A program made the translations under genes and the position numbers. A stretch of 6,650 bases of DNA from Verrucomicrobiota bacterium (GTDB lineage: Bacteria > Verrucomicrobiota > Verrucomicrobiia > Limisphaerales > JACRJZ01). Under the pieces are notes generated by a model. It saw nothing but the letters and a program-made list of their open reading frames with translations, searched no databases and was not told the DNA's origin. Of this stretch, positions 1-5,748 are shown piece after piece; within the stretch, counting starts at the first letter, position 1, and each line of letters opens with the position of its first letter. The DNA lies in contig JAKLEJ010000204.1 in the NCBI GenBank assembly GCA_022711695.1, positions 1-6,650 of the forward strand, given 5' to 3'.

Positions 1-1344
1 CGCCAGCCGGCTCTTCTCGCCGCCGCTCAGCACCTCGACCCGCTTGAACACGTCGTCGCCGCTGAACAGAAAGCACCCGAGCAAGGTGCGGACGAATTGC
101 TCCGTAAGGCGCTGGGGCGTGTCGAACGCCTCTTCCAGCACGGTGCGCTCGGGATGCAGCATCTCCACGCGGTACTGGGAGTAGTAGCCGACCTTGACGT
201 TGTGGCCGGGGGTGCGCGTGCCGGCTTGCGGGGTGACCACGCCCGCCAGAATCTTCAGCAAGGTGGATTTCCCCGCGCCATTCGGCCCGACCAGCACGAT
301 CCGCTGGCGGCGCTGCGCCTCGAAGTCCATGCCGCGGTAGACGACGTTCTCGCCGTAGGCGTGGTGGATGCCTTCGAGCCTGATGGCGCGGAGCCCGCTG
401 CGGCACGGCTGCGGGAATTGGAACTCGAGCTTGCGCTCCTCGCCTTCCGGCGCCGCAATCTTGTCCATGCGCGCAATCTGCTTGAGCTTGGACTGGGCCT
501 GGGTGGCCTTGGTGTTCTTGGCGCGGAAGCGGTTGACGAACTCCATGAGGCGGGCGATCTCGCGCTCCTGGTGTTTGTAGGCGGCGAGCTGTTGCTGCTC
601 ATAAGCCTCGCGCTGCTCCAGGTATTCGTCGTAGCCGCCGCGGTAACGGATCAACCGGCTCTGGCGGATCTCGATGATGCTGCCGACAATCTGGTTAAGG
701 AACTCGCGGTCGTGCGAGATGACGAGGATGGCGCCCGGGTAGTTCTTGAGGTAGTCCTGGAACCAGAGCAGTGCTTCGAGGTCAAGGTGGTTGGTGGGCT
801 CGTCCAGCAGCAGCAGGTCCGGCTCCTGGGTCAGCAGCCGCGCCAGGTGCGCCCGCATCACCCAGCCGCCGCTCATCTCGCGCGCCGGGCGGTCGAAGTC
901 CGACTCGCGAAAACTCAGGCCGGCCAGGATTTGCTTGGCCCTGGCTTCCAGGCGGTAGCCGCCCAACTCGTTAAAGCGGTCGTGCACGTCGTCGTGAATG
1001 TTCTCCGGGTGCAACGCCTCGACCGGGTGATCGGCTTCCCACGCCTTGAGGATGCGGCGGAGCCTGGTGTATTCGGGCGTGATAGCGGTGGCCAGCTCGA
1101 TGACGCTCTCGTCGGCGACCGGGGCGTTCTCCTGGGGCAGGTAGCCAATGGAGACGCCGCGTTCGCAGGAAAACTTGCCGGTGTCGGCGGATTCGTGTCC
1201 GAGGATGATCGTGAACAGGGTGGTCTTGCCGGCCCCGTTTGGGCCGACCAGCCCGATGCGGTCCTGGCGGTTCACCTGCAGCGTGGCGTCGGCGAACAAC
1301 ACGCGTTCGCCGTAGGCCTTGGTGATGCCGGACAGAGTTAACAT
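1..1344 (-). CDS. ABC-F family ATP-binding protein (C-terminal part cut by window edge)
   Basis: This is a soluble twin-ATPase protein of the ABC-F type. Known members (EttA, Uup, YheS, YdiF) bind the ribosomal E site and relieve stalled or misfolded translation states rather than transporting anything. 448 residues are visible. Domain 1 has Walker A GPNGAGKT at 34-41, signature MSGGW at 157-161, Walker B LLLLDEPTNHLD at 177-188 and the H-loop SHD around H211. A charged linker (about 240-300, with KATQAQSKLK) matches the ABC-F inter-domain arm. Domain 2 has Walker A GPNGAGKS at 353-360 and signature LSGGEKSR at 439-446. The second Walker B and C-terminus lie beyond position 1, since members usually have 530-650 residues. 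No membrane segments are seen. The start is the ATG at 1342-1344, just ahead of a typical first beta strand (MLTLSGITKAYGE); no Shine-Dalgarno site precedes it. The linker looks most like the YheS/Uup group, but I cannot fix the subfamily. Confidence 0.95.
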   Translation of the reverse strand, partial: MLTLSGITKAYGERVLFADATLQVNRQDRIGLVGPNGAGKTTLFTIILGHESADTGKFSCERGVSIGYLPQENAPVADESVIELATAITPEYTRLRRILKAWEADHPVEALHPENIHDDVHDRFNELGGYRLEARAKQILAGLSFRESDFDRPAREMSGGWVMRAHLARLLTQEPDLLLLDEPTNHLDLEALLWFQDYLKNYPGAILVISHDREFLNQIVGSIIEIRQSRLIRYRGGYDEYLEQREAYEQQQLAAYKHQEREIARLMEFVNRFRAKNTKATQAQSKLKQIARMDKIAAPEGEERKLEFQFPQPCRSGLRAIRLEGIHHAYGENVVYRGMDFEAQRRQRIVLVGPNGAGKSTLLKILAGVVTPQAGTRTPGHNVKVGYYSQYRVEMLHPERTVLEEAFDTPQRLTEQFVRTLLGCFLFSGDDVFKRVEVLSGGEKSRLA

Positions 1345-1352
1345 GAAACCGC

Positions 1353-1381
1353 AGTCTAGCGCGAAGTGAGGCAGATGTCCA
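1353..1381 (-). promoter_or_regulatory. Probable sigma70-type promoter of the ABC-F gene
   Basis: Read on the minus strand, a -35-like TGGACA (1376-1381, five of six consensus bases) is followed by exactly 17 bp and a -10-like TAGACT (1353-1358, four of six). The -10 ends 8 nt before the ABC-F start codon, so transcription would begin within a few bases of the ATG and leave almost no leader. This is a by-eye match to the E. coli consensus; the promoter consensus of the host is not known. Confidence 0.4.
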
Positions 1382-1400
1382 AACCGCGTATTCCGCGGTT
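1382..1400. promoter_or_regulatory. Perfect 7-bp inverted repeat, possible operator between divergent genes
   Basis: AACCGCG (1382-1388) and CGCGGTT (1394-1400) are exact reverse complements separated by TATTC. The element directly abuts the -35-like box of the ABC-F promoter and lies about 40 bp upstream of the methyltransferase start. A dyad in this position could be bound by a dimeric regulator of either divergent gene, or it could form a small RNA hairpin if transcribed. No regulator gene is visible nearby, so the binding protein is unknown. Confidence 0.4.
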
Positions 1401-1427
1401 CATTCCTCTTCAGCCCTTCGCTATGCT

Positions 1428-1431
1428 GAGG
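1428..1431 (+). promoter_or_regulatory. Ribosome binding site GAGG deciding the methyltransferase start
   Basis: GAGG lies six bases ahead of the ATG at 1438. This supports 1438 over the in-frame upstream candidates GTG 1366, ATG 1375 and ATG 1423, none of which has a comparable site. Confidence 0.5.
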
Positions 1432-1437
1432 CCAACG

Positions 1438-2247
1438 ATGACTGACAACGACTACGTTCACGGCTACTCAGAGCGAGAGCGCCAGCGGCTGCGGGACCAA
1501 TCCCAAACGCTGGCAGACCTGCTGCACCACGACACATCTTACCCTGCGGGCAGCCGGGTGCTGGAGGCAGGCTGCGGCGTCGGCGCCCAGACGGTCATTC
1601 TCGCCAGGAACAGCCCGGAGGCGCAGTTCACTGCGATAGACGCTTCGCCGTCCTCGATTGCGACGGCGCAGGCGGCAATCGGGAGCGCGGGCCTGTGTAA
1701 TGTGACCTTCCAGGTGGCTGACATCTTTCAGTTGCCTTTCCCCGAGGCCAGCTTCGACCATGTCTTCGTCTGCTTTGTGCTGGAGCACCTGCGGCAGCCG
1801 GACGAAGCGCTGCGACGGCTGCGGGCCGTGCTGAAGCCGGGCGGGAGCCTGACCGTGATTGAAGGCGACCACGGCTCGACGTTCTTCCATCCGCGCAGCG
1901 CCGCGGCGTGGCGGACTATTCAATGCCTGATTGACGTGCAGGCGGCGATGGGCGGGAACGCGCTGATCGGGCGGGAGCTTTACCCGCTGGTGCGCCGCGC
2001 CGGGTTCCGGGAGGTTGCGGTGTCGCCCCGCTTCGTCTATGCGGATTCGAGCCGGCCGACCTGGGTGGCGGGCTTCACGCGCAACACCTACATCGCGATG
2101 GTGGAAGGCGCCCGCGACCAGGCGCTGGCCGCGGGGATGATTGACCGCCCGGCCTGGGACAAGGGCATTGCCGACCTGGAGGCGAGCGCCGGACCCGATG
2201 GCACCTTCAGCTACACGTTCTTCAAGGCGGTGGCGGTGGCGCCGTGA
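1438..2247 (+). CDS. Class I SAM-dependent methyltransferase (UbiE/type 11-like)
   Basis: This is a cytoplasmic methyltransferase of 269 residues with a Rossmann fold; its substrate is unknown. Motif I VLEAGCGVGAQT is at 41-52, the acidic residue that would hold the SAM ribose is D68 (FTAID), motif II is the FDHVF-VLEHL stretch at 106-118, and LKPGG at 132-136 is the usual post-II loop. The C-terminal third (about 145-269) is an added region with no motif I recognise, probably the substrate cap. The N-terminus MTDNDYVHGYSERE reads like the natural start of this subfamily, and GAGG lies six bases before it; longer forms from GTG 1366 (293 aa) or ATG 1375 are possible but would place the promoter palindrome inside the gene. 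It is divergent from the ABC-F gene and ends 12 bp from the convergent neighbour. Small-molecule methylation is the likely role, but the position gives no clue to the substrate. Confidence 0.9.
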   Translation: MTDNDYVHGYSERERQRLRDQSQTLADLLHHDTSYPAGSRVLEAGCGVGAQTVILARNSPEAQFTAIDASPSSIATAQAAIGSAGLCNVTFQVADIFQLPFPEASFDHVFVCFVLEHLRQPDEALRRLRAVLKPGGSLTVIEGDHGSTFFHPRSAAAWRTIQCLIDVQAAMGGNALIGRELYPLVRRAGFREVAVSPRFVYADSSRPTWVAGFTRNTYIAMVEGARDQALAAGMIDRPAWDKGIADLEASAGPDGTFSYTFFKAVAVAP

Positions 2248-2259
2248 ATCGCGCTCCGT

Positions 2260-2934
2260 TCAATCTCCTTTGGTCGGTGTTCCTGGCCGTAGTGCGTTTC
2301 CGCCGGTCTTCTTGACAGCCTTGGCGGCCGGGCGCGCCTGCGGGGGCTCGACGGCGAAGATTCGAGCGGGAGTCAAATCAACCGCGTTGACCCGGTTGGT
2401 GAACAGCAGTTCCCAGGAGCCCGAGCTTTCATAAACCCTGCCGTCAAATGCCAGGTTCAACATTGGCTTGTGATGGCGGCACCGGACCACCGGCACGTCC
2501 GAACCCACCAGCCCCATCTGGCGGCGCTTCCACTCGCGGCGCGTCCGGACCGGCGTGTTGGTGGCCGCGCCGCCCAGCGGCACCGGGCAAAACTCGAACA
2601 GGTAGGAACTCGGCAGTTTGGGATCCGCCAGGGGCGGGGGTTCGACCCGGCCCGTGCGCCGGCAGACGGGGCAGACGAGCACGTTCACATCGTCCAGGTA
2701 GCGCGGCACCAGGTCCGACAGCCAGTTGGGCAGGTCGTGGTGATCGGCTTGAAAAGCCTGGATAGCCGCGTAGATCGTCTTCAGGTTCTTGACGCACCCC
2801 TGTTTCTCCGCTGCGGCGCGGCCCGACTTCCTGGCAGCGGGGGCCTTTGGCGTGGGCGTGGCGGGGGCCAACTCAGCCGCGGCAACTGTCCCGGCGGCAA
2901 GTATCGCGAGCCATTGTGCGAGGCGGCGCTTCAT
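2260..2934 (-). CDS. Secreted protein with a pseudopilin-type globular domain
   Basis: I do not recognise a named gene. From the ATG at 2934 it encodes 224 residues. Residues 1-20 form a Sec-type signal peptide (MKRRLAQW, then a hydrophobic Ala/Leu core ending in AAA before E21). A Pro/Ala/Lys-rich spacer follows to about 45. Residues 47-90 (C47, NLKTIYAAIQAF, then DLPNWL, RYL and CPVC) resemble the globular part of type II pseudopilins common in Planctomycetota and Verrucomicrobiota. Further on come VPVVRCRHH (150-155) and LNLAFDGRVY (159-168), also typical of that domain. The prepilin peptidase site and GFTLIELL-like helix are absent. Cysteines at 47, 88, 91, 116 and 152 may form disulfides or bind metal. 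An alternative ATG at 2949 overlaps the preceding SDR stop (ATGCCTGA), but the 2934 start gives the cleaner signal peptide. It probably shares a transcript with the SDR gene. Its function is unknown. Confidence 0.75.
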   Translation of the reverse strand: MKRRLAQWLAILAAGTVAAAELAPATPTPKAPAARKSGRAAAEKQGCVKNLKTIYAAIQAFQADHHDLPNWLSDLVPRYLDDVNVLVCPVCRRTGRVEPPPLADPKLPSSYLFEFCPVPLGGAATNTPVRTRREWKRRQMGLVGSDVPVVRCRHHKPMLNLAFDGRVYESSGSWELLFTNRVNAVDLTPARIFAVEPPQARPAAKAVKKTGGNALRPGTPTKGD

Positions 2935-2941
2935 GGCGGCG

Positions 2942-3727
2942 TCAGGCATATTTCACGTTGTTCAGGCGCTTGGTGATCTTGCGGACGGCGGCCCGCGGGA
3001 CCAACCGGACCAGGAAGGCCGGGAGCTGATTGCGGAAGCCGTTGATGACAACCACCCCGCCCCGGCGGAAGCCGCGGTGGCCCTGCCTGGCGACCGCTTC
3101 GGCCGACATGGAAATCTTCTTCACCAGTCCCAGCGTGCGCATGTTGGCCGTCCGGCCGAAGTTCGTTGCCGTCGGGCCCGGGCACACCGCGGTGACGGTG
3201 ACGCCCGTTCCGGCCAGCTCCTCAGCCAGGGCTTCGGTGAAGGAAAGCACATAAGCCTTCGTCGCGTAGTAAACCGCCATGCCGGGTCCGGGCTGGAAGG
3301 CGGCCGTCGAGGCGACGTTGAGGACGCCGCCGCGGCGGCGCTCGATCATGCCCGGGAGCAGCAGGCCGGTGAGATGGGTGAGGCTGGTGATGTTGAGTTG
3401 GAGCATGTCAAGCTGCCGCGCGAGGGGCAGTTCGGCGAACTTTCCTTGCGCGCCGAACCCGGCGTTGTTCACCAGCACGTCCACTTTGAGGCCCGCCGCC
3501 TGCAAATGCGCCAGCAGGCGGGTGGGGGCTTCCGGGCGGGCAAGGTCGGCGGTGATAACCTGCGCCTGGATCTTGTGGGTCTTGCGCAACTCCGTCGCCA
3601 GCGTCTCGAGCGCGTCCCCCTTGCGCGCGACAAGCACCAGACGGCATCCATCCGCCGCGAAGCACCGCGCCAATGCCAGCCCAATGCCTGACGATGCGCC
3701 GGTGATTAGAACCGTCTCAGCATTCAT
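2942..3727 (-). CDS. SDR family NAD(P)-dependent oxidoreductase
   Basis: This is a classical short-chain dehydrogenase/reductase of 261 residues, the normal length for the family, and cytoplasmic. The cofactor loop TGASSGIG is at 9-16; R35 at the end of the second strand (VLVARK) suggests NADP(H) over NAD(H). NNAG is at 87-90. The catalytic set is N112 (LNIT), S140 (NVAS), Y153 and K157 (YYATK), with PGP at 183-185. The basic C-terminal tail (about 230-261, VRLVPRAAVRKITKR) might contact membranes or simply be structural. It resembles the DltE/YqjQ-like SDRs, whose substrates are mostly unknown, so only the oxidoreductase call is safe. The start is the ATG at 3725-3727. A GAGG occurs only three bases ahead, too close for ideal spacing. 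The stop lies 7 bp from the preferred start of the secreted-protein gene, which suggests an operon. Confidence 0.95.
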   Translation of the reverse strand: MNAETVLITGASSGIGLALARCFAADGCRLVLVARKGDALETLATELRKTHKIQAQVITADLARPEAPTRLLAHLQAAGLKVDVLVNNAGFGAQGKFAELPLARQLDMLQLNITSLTHLTGLLLPGMIERRRGGVLNVASTAAFQPGPGMAVYYATKAYVLSFTEALAEELAGTGVTVTAVCPGPTATNFGRTANMRTLGLVKKISMSAEAVARQGHRGFRRGGVVVINGFRNQLPAFLVRLVPRAAVRKITKRLNNVKYA

Positions 3728-3734
3728 AGGCCTC

Positions 3735-3763
3735 AGCTAACCTCACGGCGCCGGGTTTGGCAA
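3735..3763 (-). promoter_or_regulatory. Possible promoter of the SDR gene
   Basis: On the minus strand TTGCCA (3758-3763, five of six -35 bases) is followed by 17 bp and TTAGCT (3735-3740), a poor -10 match. The -10 position ends 7 nt before the SDR start codon, the same geometry as at the ABC-F and Tat-protein genes. The weak -10 makes this tentative. Confidence 0.22.
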
Positions 3764-3766
3764 TCG

Positions 3767-3800
3767 CGCAAAGGCGCGGAGCGGAGGAACGCGCCTTGCG
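3767..3800 (-). terminator. Strong GC hairpin after thrC, possible terminator without a U-run
   Basis: CGCAAAGGCGCG (3767-3778) pairs with CGCGCCTTGCG (3790-3800): eleven base pairs with one bulged A and an 11-nt loop. It begins about 25 nt after the thrC stop codon, as expected for a terminator. No run of T follows on the minus strand (CGATTGCC comes next), so it is not a canonical intrinsic terminator. It could be an mRNA-stabilising 3' stem, a U-less terminator, or a site read with the overlapping SDR promoter region. Confidence 0.35.
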
Positions 3801-3824
3801 TGTGCCGGCGCGTGCCCCGGCGTG

Positions 3825-5042
3825 TCAGCGCCAAAGCGAACGGGGATGTGCGCGCTCCAAATCCCGGCGCAGGGTGTCGAGGTTGCTTTCAATAACATTG
3901 AAGGGCTGGTGCTGGAGGGCGCCGAGGTCTTTGAGGCCGGCGCCGGTCAGCATCAGCAGGACGGATTGCTCCGCGGCGATCCTGCCGGCCTGGCGCAGCT
4001 TCCGGACAGCGCACAAGGTGGTGGCGGTGGCCGGCTCGACAAACCAGCCTGCCTGCGCAAACTGGCGCTGCGCTTCGAGTATCTCCGCCTCCGTCGCATC
4101 CTCGGCCAGCCACCCGTGGGCGCGGGCTTTGGCGATGATCTCGTCGCCACCCATCGGGTTGCCGCTGGTGATGGCCTCGGCGACCGTATGGAAGTTCGTA
4201 AACGGGATGACGTGTTTGACCCCCTGTTTGATGGCGCTGACGATGGGGCTGTTGTTGGCTGCCTGCACGACAATCATGCGCGGCAGGTGGCGGATGAGCC
4301 CCGCCGCCAGGAGTTCGCGGAAGCCCTTGAACAGCCCGCGAATGTGTCCGCAAGCCGACGTCGGCACAGCGACGTAATCCGGCAGTTCGCCGCGGGTCTG
4401 CTCATACAACTCGAAGGCGGTCAGTTTGTAGCCCTCGACGCGGATGGGGCCGTTGCCGGACACGATGCGCAGGTTGAATTCCTTTGCCAAACCGAGCACG
4501 GCCCGCTTCATCAAAGCGTAATCCGGCGCGCGGACCCTGATCACGGCGGCGCCGTGGATGGTCATGGCCAGGAGCTTCTCGCTCGGCGCAAACTCCGGCA
4601 CGAAGACCAGCGCCTTGAGGTCGGCCCGGGCGGCGTAGGCGGCGATGGAATGGCCCATGTTGCCCGTCGAGATAGTCGCCAGGGTCGGCTCGCCCAATTC
4701 CTGCGCCATGAACACACAGGCCAGCGAGCCGCGGTCCTTGAAACTCCAGGTGGGATTCTGCGTCTCGTTCTTCAGCAACAGACGTTCGAGGCCGCTGAAC
4801 GCGGCGAGCTGGGCCCCCGCTTCCACCAGCGGGGTGCCGCCCTCACCCAGCGAGGCGCGCGGCTCCATTTGCTTGAACGGGAGAAACTCCGCAAACCGCT
4901 CCCACAGGCGAAGGCCGGGCCGAGGCCGCGCCCGCTCGACGCCGGGCAGGACAACCTCCAGCGCCTCGCCATTCTCGGCAAATTCCTCCAGCCGCTCGAA
5001 GGGATATTCGAGGCCGGTGAGAGTGGACACAAGTTTCCGCAT
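3825..5042 (-). CDS. thrC: Threonine synthase, PLP-dependent
   Basis: It converts O-phospho-L-homoserine to L-threonine, the last step of threonine synthesis, in the cytoplasm. The 405-residue length fits the compact form of the enzyme. The PLP-binding lysine is K102 in NPTWSFKDRGS (97-106). STGNMGHS (125-132) is the Asn loop facing the cofactor ring. PTSACGHIRG (227-236) is the phosphate-binding loop, with Cys where Gly is usual. TGAGLKD (366-372) is a strong threonine-synthase signature near the C-terminus. The N-terminal stretch LTGLEYPFERLEE corresponds to the region that in many homologues carries CxxCG, but the cysteines are missing here. The start ATG at 5042 has no clear Shine-Dalgarno site. 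An upstream small membrane-protein gene faces the same way 87 bp away, but a TTGACA box in the gap suggests a separate promoter. A related PLP enzyme (cysteate synthase or another fold II lyase) is less likely. Confidence 0.88.
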   Translation of the reverse strand: MRKLVSTLTGLEYPFERLEEFAENGEALEVVLPGVERARPRPGLRLWERFAEFLPFKQMEPRASLGEGGTPLVEAGAQLAAFSGLERLLLKNETQNPTWSFKDRGSLACVFMAQELGEPTLATISTGNMGHSIAAYAARADLKALVFVPEFAPSEKLLAMTIHGAAVIRVRAPDYALMKRAVLGLAKEFNLRIVSGNGPIRVEGYKLTAFELYEQTRGELPDYVAVPTSACGHIRGLFKGFRELLAAGLIRHLPRMIVVQAANNSPIVSAIKQGVKHVIPFTNFHTVAEAITSGNPMGGDEIIAKARAHGWLAEDATEAEILEAQRQFAQAGWFVEPATATTLCAVRKLRQAGRIAAEQSVLLMLTGAGLKDLGALQHQPFNVIESNLDTLRRDLERAHPRSLWR

Positions 5043-5069
5043 GAACGCCGATCGAGTGTGTTGCCTCAG

Positions 5070-5098
5070 AGTTGAAAGTATCCCTGGCGGCGTGTCAA
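5070..5098 (-). promoter_or_regulatory. Possible thrC promoter with a perfect -35 box
   Basis: TTGACA (5093-5098, minus strand) matches the -35 consensus exactly. The hexamer 17 bp downstream, TCAACT (5070-5075), matches the -10 only at three positions; TACTTT (5075-5080) is a better -10 but only 12 bp from the -35. A start here would leave a leader of roughly 20 nt before the ATG at 5042. Confidence 0.35.
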
Positions 5099-5129
5099 GA
5101 GGGCCGGAGGAGGGGCCCCGGAGCAGAAC

Positions 5130-5426
5130 CTACGAGACAGCGGGAGGACGGCAGTCCGGGCGCTGGCCGGCACATTGCAGCCGCTTCCGGTCGGAGCGCA
5201 ACCGAAAGCAAAGCATGAGAAAGCCCAGCGCCACGCATAGAAACGCGACATGCGCCGGCCGCGTGCTCGGGATCAAGTATAGAACGAGAGCGATTCCTCC
5301 TTGCAGGATCGCCGCGCAGCCGCACGCCTTGCTTTTCCAGGCATACTCCGCCATCAGCCGTTGGCGCAGCCAATCTTCGCGGAGCGCCCGGTCAAAGCGG
5401 TCGTTTTCAATCCCCATCTCAATCAT
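5130..5426 (-). CDS. Small protein with two predicted membrane segments, unknown function
   Basis: I do not recognise this gene. From the ATG at 5426 it gives 98 residues: an amphipathic, charged N-terminal region (about 1-30, with NDRFDRALREDWLRQRL), one hydrophobic stretch around 34-53 (CGCAAILQGGIALVLYLIPS), a short polar turn (TRPAH), a second hydrophobic stretch around 59-74 (VAFLCVALGFLMLCF), and a basic tail beginning RLRSDRKR. The charge pattern suggests both ends in the cytoplasm. A longer version from TTG 5468 (112 aa) is possible because an in-frame stop sits just before it; no good ribosome site marks either start. It precedes thrC on the same strand. The hydrophobic pattern and lack of a better reading on the other strand support it as real, but it is short and lacks a known motif. 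Confidence 0.6.
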   Translation of the reverse strand: MIEMGIENDRFDRALREDWLRQRLMAEYAWKSKACGCAAILQGGIALVLYLIPSTRPAHVAFLCVALGFLMLCFRLRSDRKRLQCAGQRPDCRPPAVS

Positions 5427-5586
5427 TGCTCGCTTGCCGGCCCCGGCCTTGCCAGTGTGCCGGCTCAATCATGCCGTGTCGGGTTGCCTTGATGCCTTGA
5501 GCCTCAACCGCCGCGCCAACACGGCTCGAACGCCCATCTACTAACATGAACGCCCGGGCTTGTCGCTAGGAAATAATGCGGAAATT

Positions 5587-5609
5587 CTTGTAAGCAAAAG
5601 CCTTACAAG
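5587..5609. repeat. Perfect 8-bp inverted repeat, operator or hairpin candidate
   Basis: CTTGTAAG (5587-5594) and CTTACAAG (5602-5609) are exact reverse complements with a 7-nt spacer, CAAAAGC. The dyad lies in the AT-rich part of the divergent intergenic region, about 140 bp before the Tat-protein start and 160 bp before the small membrane-protein start. The size fits a dimeric repressor or activator site. No T-run follows on either strand, so it is unlikely to be an intrinsic terminator. Confidence 0.4.
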
Positions 5610-5712
5610 CACAGCCGCTTTGCAGCGATGCCGGGCTTGCATCGGCGGGCGGCGCTGGCCCGGCTTGACCGCTGGCGGGTCCCGGCGCCTGCCGACAGCC
5701 CGCTTTGTCTGC

Positions 5713-5741
5713 TTGACGCCGGGCGCCAATGCCACTATTTG
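5713..5741 (+). promoter_or_regulatory. Possible promoter of the Tat-exported protein gene
   Basis: TTGACG (5713-5718, five of six -35 bases) is followed by 17 bp and TATTTG (5736-5741), a three-of-six -10. The -10 ends 7 nt before the ATG at 5749, so transcription would start at or next to the start codon. No Shine-Dalgarno site lies in that 7-nt gap. Confidence 0.35.
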
Positions 5742-5748
5742 TTTCGCT

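Larger units (their letters stand above)
5427..5748. other. Largest intergenic stretch, between divergent genes
   Basis: I see no convincing gene here. Reading frames that cross it are antisense to, or out of frame with, the flanking genes. It contains an AT-richer island (about 5568-5610) with an 8-bp inverted repeat, a weaker 6-bp dyad (CGATGC 5626-5631, GCATCG 5639-5644), and a -35/-10 pair immediately before the Tat-protein gene. The remainder is GC-rich sequence without recognised signals. Confidence 0.6.

Noticed and set aside
97..1341. Plus-strand open frame of 414 codons
   Set aside because: It is exactly antisense to the ABC-F gene, whose Walker, signature and H-loop motifs are unmistakable. 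The plus-strand product is low-complexity Leu/Val/Ala-rich with no motif, as expected from GC-rich antisense frames.
2789..3691. Plus-strand open frame of 300 codons
   Set aside because: It is antisense to the SDR and secreted-protein genes, which have clear motifs; the plus product has no coherent fold signature.
3822..5075. Plus-strand open frame of 417 codons, longer than thrC itself
   Set aside because: It is the antisense shadow of thrC. The minus strand carries the PLP lysine and TGAGLKD motifs, while the plus product is His/Gln/Arg-rich without any recognisable domain.
5101..5118. GGGCC/GGCCC stem between the small membrane-protein gene and thrC
   Set aside because: Only five pairs in GC-rich sequence, with just a weak TCTT following on the minus strand; this is too poor to call a terminator.
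5554..5639. Direct repeat CCGGGCTTG at 5554-5562 and 5631-5639
   Set aside because: Nine bases in GC-rich DNA recur easily by chance, and neither flanking sequence nor spacing suggests an att site or target duplication.
5427..5748. Possible tRNA or small structured RNA in the largest intergenic stretch
   Set aside because: The dyads found do not assemble into a cloverleaf or any riboswitch pattern I know, and no T-loop or anticodon arm is present.
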